Assembly: GCA_947474225.1 (NCBI GenBank)
Contig: CANJHS010000006.1
Location: 1 to 64,000 of the forward strand
Length of the DNA: 64,000 nucleotides
Reading direction: 5' to 3'
Source of the DNA: Roseiflexaceae bacterium
GTDB lineage: Bacteria; Chloroflexota; Chloroflexia; Chloroflexales; Roseiflexaceae
Below the pieces are notes generated by a model. The model saw nothing but the letters and a program-made list of their open reading frames with translations, made no database searches and was not told the origin of the DNA. Numbering within the stretch: the stretch's first letter is position 1; each line of letters starts with the position of its first letter. The translations under genes were made by a program, and so were the position numbers. Positions 34,177-41,683 of the stretch are shown one piece after another.

Positions 34177-35018
34177 GATGTCCCCATAACATCGATGTCG
34201 TCAAAGATAATCTTGGTGAAGCGTTCGGGGATATGATTGTCGTTTGAGCCTACTTTGCCCCAACTCCAAGCTGCCGGTTGTGATACCACCTGACCCGAGA
34301 GTTCGAGTTTTTGGAAGCGACCAAAGAAAATCCGCCACTCGTCGCCTGCCTTTGGGGGCAGGGAGCGGCCGTTGGCGAGATGCTTCATCCCCGCCCAGGG
34401 GAACGCAAGTTCGACGCGCCAACCGCGGTCGATAACTGCGGGGTTATTGATTTCGCCATCGACGTAGACCGCAGTTTGGAGACCGGGCAAATCGTAATGC
34501 CGGTAGGCCCAGCGTAATCCACGGGGATGAGTCCCCTTCCAAAAATGCTGGGCGGTGCGATCGTGATTACCACCAAACAGGATGGCACTGTGGTCGTGGA
34601 CGTCGAATTCTGGGGTATCCCAGACGCCGCCCTTCTTCCACGCGTCTTGCCACACAAAAAAGACTTCATAGATGGTACCGAGCGCGTTTATTTCGAACTC
34701 ATAGTACGCATCCCCGCCGTCGATAAAGACTTCGACGTCGTTCTCCAAAAAAACGAGGCCATCGCGTGTCGCTTGTGTGGCAGCCACTTGTGGCTCTTCC
34801 ACCCAAAATCCGACATACAATGCCTCATCATCCCAGACCGCAGCGGACCGTGTATCGTAGATACCGGGGGCACCACTAATCATGTCGACAAAACGTGGGG
34901 ACTGTTCGGCGCGCTCCCAAACGGGGCACGCCAGCGTGCCATTCAACGCAGGTTTGCGCGAAGTACGGCGACAGCGGTACGACAACTGATCACTCGGCGA
35001 CCACTCACTGACGACCAT
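34173..35018 (-). CDS. CBM9-like carbohydrate-binding/sugar-binding beta-sandwich protein
   Basis: 281 residues with no signal peptide. The 'KPALNGTLACPVWERAEQSPRFVDM' opening, 'AAVWDDEALYVGFWVEEP', 'FLENDVEVFIDGGDAYYEFEINALG' and 'WRVELAFPWAGM' blocks are those of the family 9 carbohydrate-binding-like domain. Standing alone and apparently cytosolic, it is unusual; such domains usually lie on secreted enzymes. It could bind imported oligosaccharide or act as an uncharacterised enzyme together with the coupled mutarotase-like protein. The start has only a weak ribosome site. Confidence 0.78.
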   Translation of the reverse strand: MVVSEWSPSDQLSYRCRRTSRKPALNGTLACPVWERAEQSPRFVDMISGAPGIYDTRSAAVWDDEALYVGFWVEEPQVAATQATRDGLVFLENDVEVFIDGGDAYYEFEINALGTIYEVFFVWQDAWKKGGVWDTPEFDVHDHSAILFGGNHDRTAQHFWKGTHPRGLRWAYRHYDLPGLQTAVYVDGEINNPAVIDRGWRVELAFPWAGMKHLANGRSLPPKAGDEWRIFFGRFQKLELSGQVVSQPAAWSWGKVGSNDNHIPERFTKIIFDDIDVMGTS

Positions 35019-35038
35019 GTCAATGTCCGTTCATTACA

Positions 35039-35089
35039 TCAGGGCGCACTCCAGCGGTACAAATTTACCACTGCATGGGTGCGCCCTGA
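35039..35089 (-). terminator. Intercistronic stem-loop between ATPase and CBM9-like genes
   Basis: An 11-bp perfect outer stem (TCAGGGCGCAC) encloses a 29-base loop that has its own partial pairing. There is no T run, so it may separate message segments rather than end transcription. Confidence 0.55.
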
Positions 35090-35101
35090 GCGAGTACCGT
35101 A

Positions 35102-36118
35102 TTAGACCGGCAAAACGTCGGTCAATTGGACTGCCGGCAGAACCGGTTTTGTCGAATGGAGTACACACGACGCCACTTGAGTCGGACCAACACGATACAG
35201 CGGCGGGACGCCAACTGCACACGCGTCAATAGCATGCGGGCAACGACCCATGAAGCGACAACCCTTGGCGCCTTTGTCACTGCCATCGGCTTCTTTGACC
35301 ATCATGCCATCGCTCCCCCAGCGTCGATCCAGGTCTGGCCACGGAATCGAATCGATGAGGAGTTTGGTATATGGATGTTCAGGCTTCTGGATGACGGTCT
35401 CGACATCGCCGGCTTCCATCACGCCACCCTTGTAGAGCACCACAATCGAGTTTGCGACGTGGTAGGCCGTGGTCAAGTCATGGGTGATGTAGACAATCGA
35501 CACACCGTGATCGCGGTGCAATCCACGCAACGACTCGAGGATGTTGGCGCGCAACGAAGCGTCCACCATCGATACCGGTTCGTCGGCGACGAGCACCTTT
35601 GGTTTGAGCAACAAGGCACGGGCAACGTTGATACGTTGGCGTTGACCACCAGACAGCTGATGGGGGAATCGGCCGAGGATGTCTTCGGGGCGGAGCCCGA
35701 CCGAGGACAAGGCTTCTTCCATCTTGTTGCGTGCATCGGCCTTTGATTTGGCCAATTTGAAGCGTTCAATCGGCACGGTCAACAAATGGTCAACGGTATA
35801 AAACGGATTAAACACCGCAAACGGATCTTGGAACACTGCCTGCACTTCACGACGGAAGGTCATGCGTTCTTCACCGCGCAGGTTTTTGATGTTGGTACCG
35901 CGGTACAAAATTTGGCCCTTGGAGGGTTCGATAAAGCCAAGCAACAACATTGCCAGGGTGGTTTTGCCACTCCCGGACTCGCCGGCAACGGTCATGATGG
36001 TCGGCGAATCTTCGTCGAGCACCATCGAAAAATCCTGCAACGCAGTCGTCCCTGCTTCAGCGAAGTAGCCGCGTGTGTAGGTTTTGGTGACGTTACGAAA
36101 CTCGAGCAAATGCGCCAC
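35102..36118 (-). CDS. Opp/Dpp-type ABC transporter ATP-binding protein (OppF/DppF-like)
   Basis: 338 residues from a GTG at 36118 with AAGGGG upstream. Walker A 'GESGSGKTTLAML', signature 'LSGGQRQRINVARAL' and Walker B 'VLVADEPVSMVD' are intact. The C-terminal Opp extension carries 'GCRFMGRCPHAIDAC', a Cys-rich segment that can bind an iron-sulfur cluster in the family. It pairs with the OppD-like ATPase to power the two permeases of this operon. The only complete ATPase pair in the window is here, so it might also serve the ATPase-less cassette at 4-8 kb. Confidence 0.93.
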   Translation of the reverse strand: MAHLLEFRNVTKTYTRGYFAEAGTTALQDFSMVLDEDSPTIMTVAGESGSGKTTLAMLLLGFIEPSKGQILYRGTNIKNLRGEERMTFRREVQAVFQDPFAVFNPFYTVDHLLTVPIERFKLAKSKADARNKMEEALSSVGLRPEDILGRFPHQLSGGQRQRINVARALLLKPKVLVADEPVSMVDASLRANILESLRGLHRDHGVSIVYITHDLTTAYHVANSIVVLYKGGVMEAGDVETVIQKPEHPYTKLLIDSIPWPDLDRRWGSDGMMVKEADGSDKGAKGCRFMGRCPHAIDACAVGVPPLYRVGPTQVASCVLHSTKPVLPAVQLTDVLPV

Positions 36119-36120
36119 GT

Positions 36121-37083
36121 TTATGCCCCTTCCGTATAGAGATGGCAGGCAACCAAACGCCCGCTGTGATCTTTCACCTCAGGAACAATGGTTTTGCAGC
36201 TCTCCATCGCCTGCGTGCAGCGTGGATGGAATGCACACCCCGACGGGATGCGCAACAGCGACGGTGCCAAACCAGGGATGCCCGAGAAGACGCCTTTATT
36301 CTTGAGATTTGGCAGACTCTTGATGAGTGCCTGGGCATACGGGTGCATGGGTGACGTAAACATATCACGTACCGCGCTGACTTCGGTCAAACGACCGGCA
36401 TACATAACGGCGACTTTGTCCACAAACTGAGCCATCAAACCCATGTCGTGCCCGATAAGGATGACGGCAGTGCCGATTTCCTTTTGGACGCGATCAATGG
36501 TCTCCATGACTTGGCGCTGTGTCACCACGTCGAGTGCGCTGGTCGGCTCGTCGGCGATGATGACTTTGGGCTTGAGGAGGATGCCGATTGCGATACAGAC
36601 ACGTTGCTTCATCCCGCCCGAAAGCTCATGAGGGTACATGTCAAAAACATTGCGTTTGAGGTCAACGGATTCGAGCGAGTCTTTGGCGCGCTGAATCATT
36701 GCCTCCTTCGGCATGTCGGGAACGTGTGCATGGATTGCATCCATCATCTGTGCGCCGATACGCAAGACGGGATTGAGCGAGTTCATGGCACCTTGTGGGA
36801 TGTAGGCGATACGACTGAGGCGCGCCAAGCGCATCTCTTCGTCGGTGAGCTTCATCAAATCGACACCATCGATGTCGACGCTTCCGCTTTCGATCCGACC
36901 CGGAGCCTTGATCATGCGCATCATGGCCAGTGCCATGGTGCTCTTGCCTGAGCCAGATTCACCGACCAAGCCCAGCTTTTCGCCGGCCTGTAGGTCGAGA
37001 TTGACTCGATTCAACGCGGTCGCGCGACCGAGATCGGTGTAATACGAAACCTGGAGGTCGCGTACCTGCAAAATTGCTGACAT
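36121..37083 (-). CDS. Opp/Dpp-type ABC transporter ATP-binding protein (OppD/DppD-like)
   Basis: 320 residues. Walker A 'GESGSGKSTMALAM', signature 'LSGGMKQRVCIAIGIL', Walker B 'VIIADEPTSALD' and the C-terminal 'GCAFHPRCTQAMESC' are all present. GGAG precedes the ATG. Only two bases separate its stop from the GTG of the OppF-like gene. It forms the ATPase heterodimer under the two permeases encoded just upstream. Confidence 0.93.
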   Translation of the reverse strand: MSAILQVRDLQVSYYTDLGRATALNRVNLDLQAGEKLGLVGESGSGKSTMALAMMRMIKAPGRIESGSVDIDGVDLMKLTDEEMRLARLSRIAYIPQGAMNSLNPVLRIGAQMMDAIHAHVPDMPKEAMIQRAKDSLESVDLKRNVFDMYPHELSGGMKQRVCIAIGILLKPKVIIADEPTSALDVVTQRQVMETIDRVQKEIGTAVILIGHDMGLMAQFVDKVAVMYAGRLTEVSAVRDMFTSPMHPYAQALIKSLPNLKNKGVFSGIPGLAPSLLRIPSGCAFHPRCTQAMESCKTIVPEVKDHSGRLVACHLYTEGA

Positions 37084-37086
37084 TGC

Positions 37087-38016
37087 TTACTCCGTTTTCC
37101 GAATACGTGGATTGGCCAACTCGTCCATACCCATGTTTATAAGCGCCAGCGAGCTGAGGATCAACACCATTGCCAATGCTGGCCAGATCGGCCACCACCA
37201 CCAACCGTTAAAGAATGCACCTTGTGATTGCGCACCCCAAATGAGGTTGCCCAAGAGCGGCTCACGCAATGGTCCAAGACCTACGATTGCCAAGTAGAAC
37301 GACGAGAAGACGCCGTTAAAAACTTGACTAACAAATGCTGCCGCGATGAAAGGCAACAGATTAGGCATGATTTCGCCGAAGATAATTCCGGCATTCCCAA
37401 CACCCGACAATTTTGCTACCGATACGAACTGACGTTCCTTCATCGAGAGGACTTGCGAGCGGATGACCAACGTCGGTCCCATCCATGCCAACATGACGAC
37501 GATGCCTGCCATCGTATAAATGGTCACATCGCGCTTATCGAGAGACGACGCGATGATGATTTGAATCATGAAGACAGGAATTGGAGTCAAAATCTGACAG
37601 ATACCTTTGACGATGGTGTCGAATAACCCGCCGAAATAGGCTGACGTGAAGCCCAAGATGACGCCGATGAGGGTACCAGCGGCACCAGCCAAAACGCCGA
37701 TGAGCGCGGTCTGCCACAGTCCACGGACCATTGCAGCGTACATATCACGACCAAAGAAGTCGCTGCCGAGCGGCAACTTGCCCGGCCAGTTTTCCATCCC
37801 AAAATCCAAGATTCCTGGTGGCTGTTTGGAACGCACGGACAATGGGAAGGCATGCTTGGGATCAACGATATACAACCCGGTCAACGTGAACAAAATCAAA
37901 AACAAGAGAATCAAAAGCCCGACCAACAAGCTCTTGTTGCGGCGCAAATAGCCGCGTATGAGCTTCCAACGACTGGGTTGGATGGGTGGAGCATAGGGCG
38001 AAGTCAACGTTGTCAT
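37087..38016 (-). CDS. Opp/Dpp-type ABC transporter permease (DppC-like)
   Basis: 309 residues with the DppC layout: the first helix at about 33-53 (LLVGLLILLFLILFTLTGLYI), a loop with 'LPLGSDFFGRDMYAAMVRG', then five helices. The EAA region 'SVAKLSGVGNAGIIFGEIMPN' is diverged but recognisable. GGAG lies seven bases before the ATG. Its neighbours make it part of an oligomer importer within a uronate-breakdown operon. Confidence 0.9.
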   Translation of the reverse strand: MTTLTSPYAPPIQPSRWKLIRGYLRRNKSLLVGLLILLFLILFTLTGLYIVDPKHAFPLSVRSKQPPGILDFGMENWPGKLPLGSDFFGRDMYAAMVRGLWQTALIGVLAGAAGTLIGVILGFTSAYFGGLFDTIVKGICQILTPIPVFMIQIIIASSLDKRDVTIYTMAGIVVMLAWMGPTLVIRSQVLSMKERQFVSVAKLSGVGNAGIIFGEIMPNLLPFIAAAFVSQVFNGVFSSFYLAIVGLGPLREPLLGNLIWGAQSQGAFFNGWWWWPIWPALAMVLILSSLALINMGMDELANPRIRKTE

Positions 38017-38024
38017 CTGTGCTC

Positions 38025-39023
38025 CTAATCTTGCTTAATGCGTGGATCAAGCAGTGGGTACAAGAACTCGACGAGCACCATCAAGGTAGCCACTGACATG
38101 GTAATGAACAACACAATGCCATAAATCACCAAAAAGTCATTGGACTGAATTGCTTGACTCAGCTTGCTCCCGAGTCCAGGCAATGCATACAAGCCTTCTA
38201 CGACGGCACCGGAGGTAATGATGCTACCCAGTGCCAACGCAAACCCAGTCACCTGTGGCAACAGCGCATTGCGTAGGTAGTAATCGCGGAAGATTGTACC
38301 GCCCTGCAAACCTTTGTGTTCTGCAAAGTTGACGTAGTCTTCGCCTTGAATGGTGACGCCCATGCCACGCATAGATAACACCCAGCCACCGACCGAACCG
38401 AGAATCAGCGACACCGCCGGCAGAATTTGGTGCCAGCATACGTCAAGGAAGAAGCTGAATGACCAGTCTGGAGCGATACCGGTGGAATATGCTTGCCCGA
38501 GAGGGAATAATTTCAACTTAAATGCCAAGAGGAAGAGCAAGAAGATTGCCAACAACACCGGTGGAATGCCCATAAAGAGGACAAACGGTGTCGCAATCGA
38601 GCGCAACCAACTCGGGGACTTGGGCCATGCTGCAACTGCTCCGAGGAGATTCCCGAGGATGAATGACAAAATGGACGACACAAACAACAACGCGATGGTC
38701 CAGGGGAGCGAATCAGTGATGATTTCCATCACAGTTTTGGGGAAGCGATTGAGCGAAACGCCCAAATCGAGGGTAGCTACACTGCCGATGTAGTCGGTGT
38801 ATTGTTCGAGCAATGGTTTGTCGAGGCCGAACTTCTTATTGTACGACGCAACGACTTTCTCGAGATCGCCAGCCGAGAACCCACCAGTGCGGGCCAATTC
38901 GGCGAAGCGCTCGCGGATTGGATTGCGGTCTGACATACGTGGGATGAAGAACGTGATCGTAGACGCAGCCCAAATGACCATAATCAAGAAGCTTAAACGC
39001 CGCAGGATTAGACGAATTCTCAC
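38025..39023 (-). CDS. Opp/Dpp-type ABC transporter permease (DppB-like)
   Basis: 332 residues from a GTG at 39023 with AAGGAG upstream; the longer frame to 39140 crosses the intercistronic hairpin and is rejected. The N-terminus 'RIRLILRRLSFLIMVIWAASTITFF' and 'FGLDKPLLEQYTDYIG' are typical. The EAA loop reads 'NFAEHKGLQGGTIFRDYYLRNALLP'. Six membrane helices are predicted by eye. Confidence 0.9.
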   Translation of the reverse strand: MRIRLILRRLSFLIMVIWAASTITFFIPRMSDRNPIRERFAELARTGGFSAGDLEKVVASYNKKFGLDKPLLEQYTDYIGSVATLDLGVSLNRFPKTVMEIITDSLPWTIALLFVSSILSFILGNLLGAVAAWPKSPSWLRSIATPFVLFMGIPPVLLAIFLLFLLAFKLKLFPLGQAYSTGIAPDWSFSFFLDVCWHQILPAVSLILGSVGGWVLSMRGMGVTIQGEDYVNFAEHKGLQGGTIFRDYYLRNALLPQVTGFALALGSIITSGAVVEGLYALPGLGSKLSQAIQSNDFLVIYGIVLFITMSVATLMVLVEFLYPLLDPRIKQD

Positions 39024-39130
39024 AGTACTCTCCTTGGCTATAGCCAGTGGATAGACAACGCCCTCGTTGTGGCGAGTACTCTCCGTTTGCGTTTTCGAGG
39101 GAAGGTGTTTGAAAGGAGGGGGATGGAAAC

Positions 39131-39156
39131 CGTCCGGCATCTTTCGATGCCGGACG
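39131..39156 (-). terminator. Intercistronic hairpin after the second binding-protein gene
   Basis: An 11-bp perfect stem (CGTCCGGCATC) with loop TTTC lies 15 bases past the lipoprotein stop and before the permease start. It matches the arrangement in the first Opp-type cassette (5992-6022). Confidence 0.65.
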
Positions 39157-39170
39157 GACGACGGGACTGA

Positions 39171-41018
39171 TTACTTGCCGGCCTTTTTCAGGTTGGCAAC
39201 GACCAGTGGTGACGTCTGTGCCCAGAAGGCACCGTTCACACCACCAGCGACGTTGTCAGCTGTTGGCCAGTTGACCCAGTACGTCTGGTTGTACGGAATG
39301 CGGTGGAGCCACTGGATGACTGGGATGTCGATCTGGTCCTTCCAGTAGATTTCCATTGCTTGCGTTGCCAACTCGGTGAACTTAGGATCTGCGGAACCCA
39401 AAGGTGCCATCTCGTCCAAAATCTTGTCGTAGTCAGCATTGATGTAGCGGGAGAAGCGGTTGCCGCCCGAGGTGGTACCGATAGCTGCGCTGTAGCGGCT
39501 GTGGAACAGCTGCAAAGCGGCTTCTGGGTCACCCAAGGAAGCGCCGTGTCCGAACATGTACAAGCCTTCTTTGCCGTCTGCCATGTTCTGATATGCGTCT
39601 GCACCGAAGTTGACGTCAGCATCAAAACCAGCAGTCTTGAGCATTTCAACCAACACCGGAACGATGTCGCTGTGAATGCCTTCGAAGCCGTTGATGACTG
39701 CATTGACGGTCTTGCCGTCTTTTTCCCAGAGCATGTCGGCGTTCTTGGCGAAGCCGGCTTCGGTCATCAACTTCTCGGACTCGGCGAGGTCGAACTTGCG
39801 TGGCTGATACTTCTCAACCAGAGCCTTGACACCTGCGGTGTCAACGAACTTCTGCAAGCCTGGGTACAGTGGGAATGGGTAGATGGTGGTGACTTTGGCG
39901 CCTTCGTAGATGATCTCATCGATCTTGTCGCGGTCAACTGCAAGGCTCATTGCACGGCGAACGCGAACGTCGCTGTACGGTGCGATTTGGGTGTTCATCC
40001 ACAAGCTGTTTGGCCACCAGTCGAGGTATCCGTATGGTGGCTTGTTGCCGGTGTGGGTGGTTACCTTGTCGTTCTGCTTCAAGATGTTGCCGATGACCGA
40101 TGAGCGCATGTCCAGGGTTGCGTCGTACTCGTTGTTAACAACTTTCTGAGCGACCACGTCCATGTTCTGACCGACCGTACCACCGATGTTGGTGATAACA
40201 ACACGCTTGACTTCTGGAGCGCCGATGCGGCCAGCCGCAACAGCCCACCAGTCGGAGCGCAGGTCCATGATCTTCTGGTTTTCGTCCCAGAGAACGACGC
40301 TGTACCCGCCGGAGTGTGGCATGTCGAGGCCGCCAGCGAATTCGTTGACGTCCTTCTGGCCAGCCAACACGTGCTCAGGCACAATCGGAATACCGGTGTC
40401 GAACTTCAACATCAGTACTTCGAAGGCGAAGCGAGGGGCTGGGATCTTGAAGGTCACTACGGCCGTCAGATCGTCCACTGCCTTGACTTCTTTGACGTAC
40501 TGGTCGAACTGTGCATGGTATGCAAGCTTTTCGTTCTTCATCTGGCCTTCGAAGGTGAACACAACGTCCTTGGAAGTAACAGCTACGCCGTCGCTCCACT
40601 TGGCATCCTTGTTCATCTTGATGGTCAACTCGGTGAAGTCTGGCTTGGTGTACTCCATGCTGTCTGCCAACCAAGGAACTTCCTTGTCAGCAAAGATGGC
40701 ATAGTAGGACAATGGTTCCCACATCAGAGCGTTACCGTTCTGGTGGGTGTAGCCTACGGATGCCCATGGATTCGTCACGCCTGGGTTGGCAATCGACCAT
40801 GCCAAGTTCAGGGTGTCTTCGCGAGCAACTTCGGCCAAACCATTTGCAGGAGCGGCTGGCTCTGCAGTTGGCTCAGCTGGTGCTGCGGTGGCCTCTGCAG
40901 GAGCTTCTTCAGCTGGTGCTGCGGTTGGCTCTGCTGCTGGGGCTGCGGCGCCACCACATGCAACGACCAAGAAGGCCATTACGAGCAGTGAAGCCAGGGC
41001 TTTGAAGCGGAACTTCAT
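39171..41018 (-). CDS. Family 5 solute-binding lipoprotein of the uronate-locus importer
   Basis: 615 residues. The signal ends in FLVVAC with the lipid-anchor Cys at residue 21. An Ala/Glu/Pro/Thr linker runs to about 70, then the SBP_bac_5 domain follows ('IKMNKDAKWSDGVAVTSKDVVFTFEGQ', 'VRVRRAMSLAVDRDKIDEI'). It is the first gene of the long minus-strand operon and probably delivers oligosaccharides (peptide-type importers carry sugars in several thermophilic and soil bacteria). AAGGAG precedes the ATG at 41018. It has a near-consensus promoter. Confidence 0.93.
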   Translation of the reverse strand: MKFRFKALASLLVMAFLVVACGGAAAPAAEPTAAPAEEAPAEATAAPAEPTAEPAAPANGLAEVAREDTLNLAWSIANPGVTNPWASVGYTHQNGNALMWEPLSYYAIFADKEVPWLADSMEYTKPDFTELTIKMNKDAKWSDGVAVTSKDVVFTFEGQMKNEKLAYHAQFDQYVKEVKAVDDLTAVVTFKIPAPRFAFEVLMLKFDTGIPIVPEHVLAGQKDVNEFAGGLDMPHSGGYSVVLWDENQKIMDLRSDWWAVAAGRIGAPEVKRVVITNIGGTVGQNMDVVAQKVVNNEYDATLDMRSSVIGNILKQNDKVTTHTGNKPPYGYLDWWPNSLWMNTQIAPYSDVRVRRAMSLAVDRDKIDEIIYEGAKVTTIYPFPLYPGLQKFVDTAGVKALVEKYQPRKFDLAESEKLMTEAGFAKNADMLWEKDGKTVNAVINGFEGIHSDIVPVLVEMLKTAGFDADVNFGADAYQNMADGKEGLYMFGHGASLGDPEAALQLFHSRYSAAIGTTSGGNRFSRYINADYDKILDEMAPLGSADPKFTELATQAMEIYWKDQIDIPVIQWLHRIPYNQTYWVNWPTADNVAGGVNGAFWAQTSPLVVANLKKAGK

Positions 41019-41132
41019 TTTCTGTCTCCTTCGACAATCATCTACGTCGCTCTCCCCCCGTTCACTGCACACCCGGTTTCACCTCGCGGTGGACCTGATA
41101 GCGCATTGACAGAAGGATGATTTGACTTTTTT

Positions 41133-41161
41133 ATTCTACCCGTCATCATATCTGTTGTCAA
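41133..41161 (-). promoter_or_regulatory. Promoter of the uronate/oligosaccharide operon
   Basis: TTGACA (41161-41156), 17 bases, TAGAAT (41138-41133) on the minus strand, about 115 bases before the lipoprotein start. It is close to the sigma-70 consensus. Confidence 0.75.
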
Positions 41162-41270
41162 TTGTGAGTTTGTTGCGTTCATACGCATCAGCGTTCATCA
41201 ATTTCATAAACCACAAAGCACAAATGCTGCAACTCATCTAATGAGTTGCAGCGCCTCACCAATCATCCTA

Positions 41271-41681
41271 TTAGAGCGCATCATGATGGCGTAAAAGACC
41301 GCGTGCTGCATAGACTTCAGCCGCTTCACGCACCATCGCCGCACAGATTGGCGCTTGGAAGTGCTGTTCGAGCCGACGAGACAGCGCATCGAGTTCTTCG
41401 CGGCTCGCACGACCGGGTCGGAGGATGTTGTACATCTCAATAATTTCGGTCCGGGGCACGACGGTTAACTCCGCAGCGCGCGCAAAGTTTTGCGCCAACT
41501 GCGCATACCCCGCAGCTTTGGCGATATCGGCTTGGGCAAGCAATGCACTGCGGTGGACTTGCAGATCGTCGATTGTCAGTGATCCATCCAGCGCAGCGTC
41601 GAGGGTGACATCGCGCAACGCACGCCCGCTCGCAGCCTGGAGAGAATCTGCTTCGTTGTCATATAAAGGATATGTTGGCAT
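41271..41681 (-). CDS. pduE: Glycerol/propanediol dehydratase small subunit
   Basis: 136 residues. The sequence 'YPLYDNEADSLQAASGRALRDVTLDAALDGSLTIDDLQVH' and 'LRPGRASREELDALSRRLEQHFQAP' match the PduE/DhaB3 small subunit of adenosylcobalamin-dependent diol dehydratase. It caps the active complex that turns 1,2-diols or glycerol into aldehydes. GAGG lies before the ATG at 41681, two bases after the stop of the fused large/medium gene, so the subunits are made together. Confidence 0.92.
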   Translation of the reverse strand: MPTYPLYDNEADSLQAASGRALRDVTLDAALDGSLTIDDLQVHRSALLAQADIAKAAGYAQLAQNFARAAELTVVPRTEIIEMYNILRPGRASREELDALSRRLEQHFQAPICAAMVREAAEVYAARGLLRHHDAL

Positions 41682-41683
41682 GT

